Origin: Basidiobolus heterosporus B8920
Lineage: Eukaryota; Basidiobolomycota; Basidiobolomycetes; Basidiobolales; Basidiobolaceae
Length of the DNA: 21,374 nucleotides
Assembly (NCBI GenBank): GCA_000697455.1
Contig: JNET01031681.1
Span: 1-21,374 of the forward strand
Direction of reading: 5' to 3'
The position numbers and the translations under genes were made by a program. Shown here in pieces: positions 9,071 through 18,233 of the stretch. The notes under the pieces are model-generated. The model saw nothing but the letters and a program-made list of their open reading frames with translations. It was not told the DNA's origin and did no database searches. How positions within the stretch are numbered: the stretch's first letter is position 1; every line of letters starts with the position of its first letter.

Positions 9071-9607
9071 GATGAATAGAGAATCCGCACGAAACTGAAC
9101 AAGCCGAAGCAAGTTACTAATATTTTTTGTAACCGTATATACCTGACCAGTTTTTTTTTTAGTTACCTACTTTTCTTCACTATAATGGACTCCTATTATT
9201 TCCAATATAATTCCTGGCTGGGATTGGTGCAAAAAAATAGCATCATCGTAATCAAGGGTCAATGAAAAAGGGGTACACGCTGATAAATGCCAAAATACAT
9301 CATCAAACTAGCTCATTAATATCCGTCATCATCATCATCAAGGAATTGTTGTACAACTTTTTGAAGAATCAATCTGGGGTCCCCACCATCAACATTGATG
9401 CACCATAGCTCATTTGAAACCCGCATCAACTTTACTTAACCTAATCATAATTATAGTTAGTCCGAATCAAATAAGGGTGTGTTGATGAGAAAGTCGCACC
9501 CTGAAATATTTTCAGAAATCCAGCGAACGGAAATTTTTGACATATTCGAGATACCAGCGGCTGTTAGAACTTGGTTTTCCCATTTCTTTAAGGTTACCGA
9601 AACAAAC
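9071..9607. promoter_or_regulatory. Divergent (bidirectional) promoter of RLI1 and uL13m
   Basis: These 537 bp separate two outward-facing start codons, so the region must hold both promoters. It contains a T9 tract near 9150, a (TCA)5 microsatellite at 9326-9340 and AT-rich blocks. No canonical TATA box is evident to me. An open frame from the ATG at 9485 runs in frame into the uL13m start at 9608 but is not family-like, so I treat it as leader. Confidence 0.6.
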
Positions 9608-10263
9608 ATGTCTCAGGCTGTTGGAAAGGTAATTACTACCTCACAAACATCATATTTCATGTGACTATATACAAACTATTTCTCATTAAATATTAGACCG
9701 CATTAGCTTATTCTCGTGTATGGCATTTAGTTGATGCCAAGGACCGTGTCCTTGGTAGAATGGCCACCTCTATTGCTACTACTCTAATGGGAAAGCACAA
9801 GCCAATCTTTGACCCTGCCTGTAGGTTTTCTCTGTGATAGTACTGCTAAGCCCTCAATTTACGCTAAACTCTTTCTTTAAAAATAGCTGATTGCGGAGAT
9901 TACGTTGTCGTTATTAACGCCAAGCATGTTCATGTTACAGGACGTAAGGCCGATCAAAAGCTCTACAGACACCATACTGGTCATCCCGGTGGTTTGAAAG
10001 AGATTCCATACAAATACATGATGGAACACAAGCCAGAGGAGATTATTCGTCGGGCTGTTTCCGGCATGTTACCTAAAAATAAGGTCCGTGAACTCCGTTT
10101 ATCCCGCCTTCTCATTTTCCCCGACGAGAAACATCCACATGAAGGGAATATTATCAAGCGTTACGACGAGAAAATCAATCCCGATCCCAAAAACTTCATG
10201 AAGTCTGAACAATTCAAACCAAAGATGTACAAGAAGAAGCTTAACGATGTGAAGCAAAACTAG
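9608..10263 (+). CDS. MRPL23: Mitochondrial large-subunit ribosomal protein uL13m (Mrpl23-like)
   Basis: Three exons, 9608-9628, 9697-9820 and 9887-10263, give 173 aa. The first coding exon is only 21 nt (MSQAVGK). Family landmarks are [50 protein letters not shown], the [15 protein letters not shown] loop and [20 protein letters not shown]. The MSQ-x-GK start and the bacterial-type uL13 pattern mark it as the mitochondrial paralogue rather than cytosolic L16/L13a. The in-frame extension back to 9485 would add 41 residues that are acid-rich and unlike a mitochondrial presequence, so the shorter start is preferred. An AATAAA at 10437 is a candidate 3'-end signal. Confidence 0.95.
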
Positions 10264-10436
10264 ATCGACCTTTACCTCAACTTGTATTCACGACTTTCAT
10301 TTTTTGCATTATATGAGTTATGCCTTTTAAACAAGCATACTATCTACTGCCCCCGTCCCTTAGATTTCTGATGTTTCTAGCATTTCTTTGGATACTTTTC
10401 CTGCAATGCATTTCACCATTCCAACTCTTCATCTCC

Positions 10437-10442
10437 AATAAA
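10437..10442 (+). terminator. AATAAA polyadenylation signal after uL13m
   Basis: The exact hexamer lies 174 nt after the uL13m stop in AT-rich sequence. It is a plausible 3'-end signal without transcript proof. Confidence 0.4.
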
Positions 10443-10524
10443 TTCATCTTTTACCCAAGTTTTCTAGCGCATCCAACATCTGTAAAGAGGCGAAATCTTT
10501 CTGCTGTTAGTTGGTAAATAACAT

Positions 10525-10560
10525 ATTCCTGGGTGATTTATTCCTGGTGATTTATTCAGG
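10525..10560 (+). repeat. Short imperfect tandem repeat, ATTCCTGG(G)TGATTT x2.5
   Basis: A 15-bp unit at 10525-10539 is followed by a 14-bp unit (one G fewer) at 10540-10553 and a partial ATTCAGG. It looks like a replication-slippage product; no function is apparent. Confidence 0.65.
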
Positions 10561-10714
10561 ATTTGTCAGGATTCCATCAACCAATCTTAATAATTATGTG
10601 ATTAAGAATTAAATTCATGCTTGTATTCTGTCAGAATGGCAAGGGAGCTGAGTCAATTTTATTCTAGTTAATACGTGTTACTCGACAACTCTTGACCTTC
10701 AGTGAGTATTAGAG

Positions 10715-13487
10715 ATGGCCTCTAAAGTGATTGCCGAAATTCAACGGTCATTTAAGACGAATTATTTTGCAACTACCAAGAAAGGTTTGAGGAAAACTTT
10801 CTACATCTAGCTTTCGAAGGATTATCTTGAAACATACTCGGAAAGTTGGCCAACTTGACCACTTGCTATTTTCTTGACTTTTGGCTGTGGTCGAAGTTCG
10901 GTCATCATGCCACTCCGATTGTTTCTGTTCTTCTATTGCTGATATAAAGAGATAATAACTAACCTTTCAACCTTGTACGTAGGCGAGACATATGAATTAC
11001 GTGCCGATCTTAATAGTGAATATAGAGAAGCCAGAAAGGATGCAGTGAAAAGTGTTATTGCAAATATGACGGTAGGAAAGGACGTCAGCGGTCTATTTCC
11101 TGATGTTATTAAGAATATGCAGACTGAGGACATTGAGCTCAAGAAACTGGTTTACCTGTACTTGATGAATTATGCTAAGACCCAACCAGAGCTTGTTATC
11201 TTAGCGGTGAACACTTTTGTTAAGGTACCCATCATCGATAGATTGGCGTTGATCATGTCCTGTTTATCCTACAACAACTCAACTAACCTGTGAACGCTGC
11301 TGAACTCAACAGGATACAGAAGATCATAATCCTCTAATCAGAGCCCTTGCTATCAGAACTATGGGTTGTATTCGTGTCGACAAAATAACTGATTACCTTT
11401 GCGAACCACTTGGGAAGTGTCTAAAGGTATTCCATTTGGCTTCTCACACTCGGTGGTAACTTGAAAAGTACATGTCATTGCAGCTATTGATTAACATTAC
11501 GACTAGGATGACAACCCTTATGTTCGTAAAACTGCGGTGATTGCGGTAGCCAAGCTTTACGACCTTAATCCTGAGCTTGCAATTGAAAATGGATTTGTGT
11601 CGATGCTTCATGAATTGGTCTCCGATTCCAATCCTATGGTAGATTACGTTTGATCCTGACTTTCTATCATCGAAGAGCTAAAGGGCCCATTTCTATAGGT
11701 GGTTGCAAACTCTCTAACTGCCCTTCGGGAAATCAACGAAAACTCCCCCAACAAAGATTTGTTCGTTGTCGACGCTGCTATTCTTAATAAGCTTCTGATT
11801 GCCCTTAATGAATGTACAGAGTAGGTGACCTGGTTTACATGTTCCCAGTTGCCTAGCTCTACTAACACTAATCGTCGCATCAACCAACAGATGGGGTCAG
11901 ATAACCATTATGTCATGTTTATCCGAACGTAGACCAAGAGATGCACAAGAGGCTCAGAATGTTTGTGAGCGCGTGTTACCCCGCTTACAACATGCTAATG
12001 CCAGCGTTGTACTTGCCGCCGTTAAGGTAAATCAATCTACTCACTCATTTGTCGCCCACAATACTAACAGTGAGAATGTAGGTTTTGTTGCTGTACATGG
12101 ACTATGCCCCAAGTGGAGAGTTGCATCAGCTTATTATCAAGAAACTGGCACCACCACTAGGTAGCATTATTTTTAATGGAATTAAGATGTTGAATAGTCG
12201 CTAATGATTTCCGCGTAGTCACTCTCTTGTCTTCAGCTCCTGAGGTTCAGTACGTTGCCTTACGTAATATCTTACTTATTTTACAAAAGAGACCCGAGGT
12301 TCTCTCCAGAGAAATTCGAGTATTCTTTTGCAAGTACAACGACCCACCATACGTGAAAGTAGAAAAGTTGAAGTTAATGATTAAGCTAGCCAATGAAACA
12401 AACGTCGATCAACTTTTGTCGGAGCTTAAAGAGTAATTAGTAGTAATCAGCTTGCGATATGGTACCATTACTAACCAACTGGGTGTAATTTCCCAGGTAT
12501 GCGAATGAAGTCGACGTTGATTTCGTGAGAAAGGCTATCAAGGCTATTGGTAGCTGTGCTATCAGAATTGAGGCTGCTACAGAACGTTGCATCAATGTTT
12601 TGTTAGACCTTATCAACACTAAGATCAACTATGTGGTCCAAGAAGCCGTCATTGTCATGAGAGTAGGCATTCAGCGTTCTTTATGGTTGATTATGTTGTA
12701 CCTTGCATCATACTAACGGTCTAATAGGACGTGTTCAGAAAGTATCCTCATCAATACGAAGGAGTCATTCCTACTCTCTGTGAAAATCTAGAGGCGGTGG
12801 ATGAGTCAGAAGCTAAAGCCTCTTTGATATGGATCATTGGGGAGTACGCACAAAGAATCACAAATGCTGCCGAGCTACTTGAAACTTTCTTGGAGCAGTT
12901 CGACGATGAAAGCAACCAAGTATGCCTAGCTGTCTAAATGATCTTGACAATTTCCTTGGCTCTAATCATGTCGAAACTCCCTAGGTACAACTCCAATTGC
13001 TTACTGCTGTTGTTAAGCTCTTCCTCAAGAAACCGACCGAGTGTCAAGATCTAGTTCTCAAGACACTTCAAACCACTACACAGACATGTGACAATCCGGA
13101 TATTAGGGACAGAGCCTACATCTACTGGCGTCTCCTCTCCACAGATCCTCAGGCTGCTAATGTAAATCACGTCAATCCTAATCCTAATTGCCCTTCGTTA
13201 ACATTATGATTTAAATCGTCCACTAGGCCATCGTATTGTCGGAAAAGCCGCCAATTTCTGAAGACACCTCGGATCTTTCGGAGGGCCTCCTCAATGAGCT
13301 TATCTTCAACATCTCGACCATCGCTTCAGTTTACCACAAACCTGCTCATGTCTTTTTGGGTGATGGCAGGGTTAGTGCAGATGCCGTACAGAACTCTCAT
13401 GACAAAGCAGAAACGTTTATGCCAGAACCCTCGGTCCACATTGAGAATGTTCCCCAGCCTGCTAATGATCTCCTTATTGAATTCTAA
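10715..13487 (+). CDS. APL2: Beta-adaptin, AP-1 clathrin adaptor large subunit (earless form)
   Basis: Twelve exons: 10715-10784, 10983-11224, 11313-11426, 11507-11638, 11699-11820, 11891-12026, 12082-12160, 12219-12432, 12497-12662, 12728-12919, 12985-13161 and 13227-13487, giving 634 aa. The beta-adaptin trunk is continuous: [96 protein letters not shown], and finally [18 protein letters not shown] and [11 protein letters not shown]. This alpha-solenoid subunit binds cargo dileucine signals and partners gamma, mu and sigma. The hinge is about 50 residues and the appendage (ear) of animal AP-1/2 beta chains is absent, as in yeast Apl2. The chain ends [11 protein letters not shown]-1 versus an AP-1/AP-2 shared beta chain cannot be separated by eye. 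Intron 1 (198 nt) has a weak GTTTGA donor; the others are 55-88 nt. Confidence 0.95.
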
Positions 13488-13868
13488 GTTTATATACGTC
13501 ATATTATTTCACGGCACGGTTGTTTCCGTAGTCATTCACCTTCATCAAGCGAAAATTAAATTCAATCAAAGCAAATTTTAATCCTCAAAAACACTCATGT
13601 GCTTTGTCCATACCTATCCAATAGAATTCCTTGTGAGTCCTCGAAACGACCTCATTCCATTGGCTCAGCCAACTCAAAAGAGAACGTATTAGCTATTCGT
13701 TGAGGATTGTTTGTTTACCTGAAATATAACCATCCTAAAAACATCAAAACAATTGTTTAGATTCTGTACTAAACGTTCGATCAATAGATTCACGCACCTC
13801 ACCGCTTGACCCTTTGTGTTTCCCTTGCTTACCTATTGTTATTTCCCTATACAGCCCCTCTCTCAGCG
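13488..13868 (+). promoter_or_regulatory. Intergenic: SMC4 promoter and leader, possible leader intron
   Basis: This 381-bp region between beta-adaptin and SMC4 holds no gene. A GTGAGT donor at 13633 and a pyrimidine-rich acceptor (TTATTTCCCTATACAG ending at 13854) could define a 222-nt leader intron. If it is spliced, the upstream ATG at 13806 is removed and translation starts at 13869. This is inferred from signals only. Confidence 0.4.
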
Positions 13869-16800
13869 ATGCCGACAATAGACCCAAACTCTATGAACGT
13901 CGACTCCCACGAGGAAAACAAGCCTCGTTTAGTCATCAAGAAAATGGCTCTGATCAATTTTAAATCCTACGCAGGTCGACAGGAGATTGGTCCATTTCAT
14001 AAGTCCTTTTCTGCGGTTGTAGGCCCCAACGGCTCTGGCAAGTCTAACGTCATCGACTCCCTATTATTCGTCTTTGGCTACAGGGCCAACAAGATGCGTC
14101 AAGGAAAGCTGTCAGAGTTGATTCACTCTTCGGCCAAACACCCCAATCTAGATCAGTGCACTGTAGAGGTTCACTTTCAAGAAATCATCGATCTACCTGG
14201 TCCAGACGCCTACGAGCTTGTCCCTAACTCCGAGTTGGTCGTATCCAGATCAGCATATCGCAACAACTCTAGCAAATATTTCATTAACGGAAATCCCAGC
14301 ACCTATACTGACGTGACCAGTCTTTTGAAATCGCGTGGAATCGATCTGGACCACAAACGCTTCTTAATTCTTCAAGGTGAAGTTGAGTCCATTTCGCAGA
14401 TGAAACCCAAAGCTACCAATGAGCACGAGGATGGTCTTCTTGAGTATTTGGAAGATATCATCGGTACATCGAAATACAAGGAATCCATTAAGGAAGCCGC
14501 CCAAGATTTGGAGAAGCTGAACGAAGAACGTAGTGAGAAACTCACCAGAGTAAAGATCGTCGAGAAGGAGAAACAAGGCTTGGAATCAAAGAGAGCCGAA
14601 GCTCTTGACTTTGTGCGATCGGAGAATGAATTGGTATTGAAGAAATCCACTTTATACCAAGCTAACATCATGCTATGCGATAGAAATATCGATGCTATGA
14701 CTCAAACTATTGAGCAAATTCAACAAAAACTGCAAGAGGAGAACAAGAAGCACTCTTCAGTAAAGGATGATCTGGCCGTACTTGAACAGGACTACAATAC
14801 TACAGTAAAAGAGTACGAAGAAATTGGACAAAAAACAAACGAGGTTCTAAAGGAACTTGCTAAATATGACCGTGAGGATATCGAACTCCAGGAGAACAAG
14901 AAGCACTTGAAATCCAAATTGAAGAAGATTGCTAAAGAGTATCAAAAGGATGAATTGAAAAAAGCCGAGTTAGAAACCTGGTTTGCCAACCATTCTGAAG
15001 ATTTAGAAAGAGGTCAATCAGAAATCGCCACTTTGGAAGAGAACTTAACCAAGGAGGAAGCCACTCTAGAGGAAATCACTGCTAGCTTGAAGGGGAAAAC
15101 CGAAAAATTCTCAATCAAAATTGAAGCCAAGCAAAAAGAGCTTGCTCCTTGGGTTGAAAAAATCAACCAGAAGCAATCGCAAATTGACGTCGCACAATCG
15201 GAATACCAAATGCTAGAAGCAAGATCTACCGCGGGACAACGCTCTCTCGAAGAAGCGCTCGTGGAGTTGAAGGACACTAAGAACTCCATCAAGGAGAAGA
15301 AATCAGAGTTGGAGGAACTTCAACAAGAAAAGGCCCTCAATGACAAAAAGGTGTCTTCTTTGACACGCAAATTGGAATCAACTCAGTCTAAAGAACAGGA
15401 TTTAAAGACTGTTGTTGGTAAAGCTCGTGAAGCTGCTCAAGAAGCTCGTAATTCTTTACAAGCTGCCAGTTCTAAAGGCGCCGTCTTGAGTAGCCTTATG
15501 AGGCTCAAGGATTTAGGCCGCATCAAAGGTATCCATGGGCGTCTTGGAAACTTGGGCGTGATCGATGATAAGTATGATGTTGCCATTTCTACCGCGTGTC
15601 CTTCTCTTGATAATATTGTGGTAGACACTGTCCAAACTGGACAGAATTGTATCGAGTTCCTGCGTAAGAATAATCTCGGGCGTGCAGTATTTGTGTTGCT
15701 GGAACAACTACCCAAAATGAACCTGAATCCCATCAAAACCCCTGAGAATGTTCCTAGACTTTTTGACTTGGTCAAACCTAAAGATGCGATGTTTGCCCCT
15801 GCCTTCTATAGCGTACTGCGTGATACTCTTGTTGCTAAAGATCTGGACCAAGCCAACCGCATTGCTTTCGGAAAGCAAAGATGGAGAGTTGTGACCCTCG
15901 ATGGTCAACTTATCGACAAGTCTGGTACAATGTCTGGTGGTGGAAACAAAGTCCATCGTGGAGCAATGAGCTCCAAGTTCGTTATGGATGATGTTGCAGA
16001 AGAAACTGTGATCGCCCTCGAGAAAAAAAGTGAAGTGAAAGTAACTGAATACCGAACCTTTATTGAAAATCGTAAAGGCCTTGAGAGAGAGCTAGAAGAG
16101 GCACGAAGCACACTCCCGGCTTTAGAATTGAAAATCTCCAAGTTAGAAATGGATATTGAAGCGATGTCCAATCAATTCGCTGAAGGAAAGAAAAAGGTGG
16201 TGGAACTTAAAGAACAAGTAATGCCTGACGAGAAGGATATCCAAAGAATGGAAGAATTAGAGGCTGAGATTGCCAAATATACCAAAGAGCTTGACTCGTT
16301 GAAGTCGAAGGCTTCCAAATTCGAAGAAGAAATCAAAAGTCTCCAGGATCAAATTTTATCAGTTGGTGGTGTTCGCTTGAGAAGCCAGAATGCTAAGGTT
16401 GAGAGCATCAAAGAACAAATTGAGATCATCAACAGCACTCTAGTCAAATCTGAAGTTGAGAAGAAAAAGGCCGAAAAGGACCTGGTTAAGATTGCCAAGG
16501 GCTTGGAAAAATACGAAGCTGAAGTCAACGAGCTCAAAGAGGAATTAATCCAGCTCAACGCTCTAATTGAGGAAAAATCCAATGCAGCCATGGGTATCCG
16601 CGCTAGAAGTGACGAAGCTAGAGAAATCATGGAGGAAAAGAAAGCCGAGTTGGAGGAAATGAAGAAGCTTCTCGAGGAGCGAACTGCCATGTTTAACGAA
16701 AGTCGTGTAAAGGAGGTCAAATTGCGTAATCAATTGGAGGACTCTGAGCGTAGCAAGGCCGAGAGCACCCACAAATCCAAATACTGGAAGGCCGAGCTCG

Positions 16801-17549
16801 ACAGACTTAACCTTCAAGAAATCACCAACGAAGATGCCGAGCAAATTGAACTTCAAACCTATTCCCCTGAGGAACTGGAAGACATTGACCGGGATTCTCT
16901 GAAAGAAGAGATTGCCACCCTAGAAACCAAACTTCAGGAAGCCAAGCCCAATCTCAGCGTGTTGAACGAGTACCGTGAAAGAGAAGCGGAATTCCGAAAC
17001 AGAGTGCTTGACCTTGAGCAAGTTACCCAGAAAAGAGACGGAGCCAAGCAAACCTATGATAACCTTCGCAAATCTAGACTGGATGAATTCATGGTTGGCT
17101 TCAATACCATATCACACAAGCTCAAGGAGATGTACCAGATGATTACGCTTGGTGGCAACGCTGAATTAGAGCTTGTCGACAGTCTCGACCCCTTCTCGGA
17201 AGGAATTATCTTCAGCGTGATGCCACCCAAGAAATCCTGGAAGAATATCTCTAATCTTTCTGGTGGTGAAAAGACATTGAGTTCATTGGCTTTGGTATTT
17301 GCCTTGCATCATTTCAAACCTACTCCACTGTATGTCATGGACGAAATCGACGCAGCGTTAGATTTCAGAAATGTCTCTATTGTTGCCAACTACATCAAGG
17401 ACCGCACCAAGAATGCTCAGTTTGTTATCATCAGTTTGCGAAACAATATGTTCGAACTTGCCGACCGCCTGGTTGGCATCTACAAAACTGACAACTGTAC
17501 GAAGTCTATTACGATTAATCCTGAACAGATGGCCACAGCACTCATGTAA
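13869..17549 (+). CDS. SMC4: Condensin ATPase subunit SMC4
   Basis: One uninterrupted exon encodes 1226 aa from the ATG at 13869. The N-terminal head has NFKSYAGRQEIGPFHKSFSA, Walker A GPNGSGKS at residues 52-59, the SMC4-type TVEVHFQEI, and GIDLDHKRFLILQGEVESI. Two long coiled coils (about 215-530 and 710-1080) flank a hinge at about 545-700 with HGRLGNLGVIDDKYDVAIST and LIDKSGTMSGGG. The C-terminal head has LSGGEKTLSSLALVFALH, Walker B LYVMDEIDAAL and the D-loop. SMC4 pairs with SMC2 in condensin to compact mitotic chromosomes by loop extrusion. The frame stays open to an upstream ATG at 13806, but those 21 residues (MTLCVSLAYLLLFPYTAPLSA) are hydrophobic, not family-like, and may lie in a leader intron. 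AATAAA at 17637 is a likely 3' signal. It is the only full-length gene here without a coding intron. Confidence 0.97.
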   Translation: MPTIDPNSMNVDSHEENKPRLVIKKMALINFKSYAGRQEIGPFHKSFSAVVGPNGSGKSNVIDSLLFVFGYRANKMRQGKLSELIHSSAKHPNLDQCTVEVHFQEIIDLPGPDAYELVPNSELVVSRSAYRNNSSKYFINGNPSTYTDVTSLLKSRGIDLDHKRFLILQGEVESISQMKPKATNEHEDGLLEYLEDIIGTSKYKESIKEAAQDLEKLNEERSEKLTRVKIVEKEKQGLESKRAEALDFVRSENELVLKKSTLYQANIMLCDRNIDAMTQTIEQIQQKLQEENKKHSSVKDDLAVLEQDYNTTVKEYEEIGQKTNEVLKELAKYDREDIELQENKKHLKSKLKKIAKEYQKDELKKAELETWFANHSEDLERGQSEIATLEENLTKEEATLEEITASLKGKTEKFSIKIEAKQKELAPWVEKINQKQSQIDVAQSEYQMLEARSTAGQRSLEEALVELKDTKNSIKEKKSELEELQQEKALNDKKVSSLTRKLESTQSKEQDLKTVVGKAREAAQEARNSLQAASSKGAVLSSLMRLKDLGRIKGIHGRLGNLGVIDDKYDVAISTACPSLDNIVVDTVQTGQNCIEFLRKNNLGRAVFVLLEQLPKMNLNPIKTPENVPRLFDLVKPKDAMFAPAFYSVLRDTLVAKDLDQANRIAFGKQRWRVVTLDGQLIDKSGTMSGGGNKVHRGAMSSKFVMDDVAEETVIALEKKSEVKVTEYRTFIENRKGLERELEEARSTLPALELKISKLEMDIEAMSNQFAEGKKKVVELKEQVMPDEKDIQRMEELEAEIAKYTKELDSLKSKASKFEEEIKSLQDQILSVGGVRLRSQNAKVESIKEQIEIINSTLVKSEVEKKKAEKDLVKIAKGLEKYEAEVNELKEELIQLNALIEEKSNAAMGIRARSDEAREIMEEKKAELEEMKKLLEERTAMFNESRVKEVKLRNQLEDSERSKAESTHKSKYWKAELDRLNLQEITNEDAEQIELQTYSPEELEDIDRDSLKEEIATLETKLQEAKPNLSVLNEYREREAEFRNRVLDLEQVTQKRDGAKQTYDNLRKSRLDEFMVGFNTISHKLKEMYQMITLGGNAELELVDSLDPFSEGIIFSVMPPKKSWKNISNLSGGEKTLSSLALVFALHHFKPTPLYVMDEIDAALDFRNVSIVANYIKDRTKNAQFVIISLRNNMFELADRLVGIYKTDNCTKSITINPEQMATALM

Positions 17550-18233
17550 ATCAACATGTAGCTTAGATTGATGTAAATAGTATTCATTTTTGTTCCATGC
17601 TTTCCAATGTTTCTTGTGTCTTTTGTATCTCAACGGAATAAATAATTTGAAGAAACCAACACGTGAGCGCGTCATTGGCATTAACCCGGATTCATGGTGA
17701 GTTTGAATGCATATATCTATCTTAATCACAATAGCAAGAATTCATCATTTTGTGATGACAAAACACTTGACAAAAGAGCGCTGATGATTGAATGATGCGA
17801 TGAAGTGTTCCCAATGTCATCCCTTGTTGATAGCGTGAAGCGCGTCTACAGAGCAATATCATTGGTTACTATCCAGGGTACAAATATCGAAAAGATTGAT
17901 TTCATTCGTGAACGCGTGATCCTATCCTAACCCTATCAATTGAACCCACCTGTTTTCTGATCATATTATCTACGGGTAAGTAAGAAGTAAGGCGTCTTTT
18001 AATTTAGGCAAATTTACTAAACGTGGTTGGTTGGGAGCTGAGTTTTTAGTTTATGCATTCAACTTAAATATTATTAACCCTATACATATGCGTTTTTTCA
18101 AGATTGAAGTGGTTTTCTGATTCTGGTCAAGTGGAGATTTCCCCCTGATCACCTCAATACGTACACATCCCGTAGAGGGAAACAAAGACCAAGGCAAATA
18201 ATAGTCCAACTACGGGAAGTAATGAATTAACAC
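17550..18233 (+). promoter_or_regulatory. Intergenic: SMC4 3' end and ADA3 promoter
   Basis: I find no protein or RNA gene in these 684 bp. The notable motif is CCTATCCTAACCCTAT at 17921-17936, a telomere-like (AACCCTA) box about 300 bp before the ADA3 start. A possible 7-bp inverted repeat (AACACTT at 17762-17768, AAGTGTT at 17803-17809) is too loose to call. Several TGATGA-like words near 17780-17805 do not form a convincing snoRNA. Confidence 0.5.
17637..17642 (+). terminator. AATAAA polyadenylation signal after SMC4
   Basis: GGAATAAATAATTT lies 88 nt after the SMC4 stop, downstream of a T-rich stretch. This is a good candidate 3'-end signal. Confidence 0.5.

Larger units (their letters stand above)
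10264..10714 (+). other. Intergenic: uL13m 3' end and beta-adaptin promoter
   Basis: I see no gene here. The region has an AATAAA at 10437-10442, a short tandem repeat at 10525-10560, and a 7-bp inverted repeat (TCTTAAT / ATTAAGA, arms 10585-10591 and 10601-10607, 9-nt loop). The last 150 bp must hold the beta-adaptin promoter and leader. Confidence 0.55.

Noticed and set aside
9485-9607. N-terminal extension of uL13m as a mitochondrial presequence
   Set aside because: The 41 residues are rich in Glu/Asp and lack the amphipathic Arg/Ser pattern; family members start at MSQ-x-GK.
10320-10517. 65-residue hydrophobic frame downstream of uL13m
   Set aside because: It lies in the 3' flank, has no homologue I recognise, contains the AATAAA signal, and its hydrophobicity follows from T-rich codons.
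14364-16856. Many minus-strand frames of 64-123 residues across SMC4
   Set aside because: They are Ser/Leu/Phe-rich mirrors of coiled-coil Lys/Glu codons, with no domain signatures.
17762-17960. Possible C/D-box snoRNA (TGATGA words with CTGA downstream)
   Set aside because: The spacing is far too long, there is no terminal stem, and no convincing paired C'/D' boxes.
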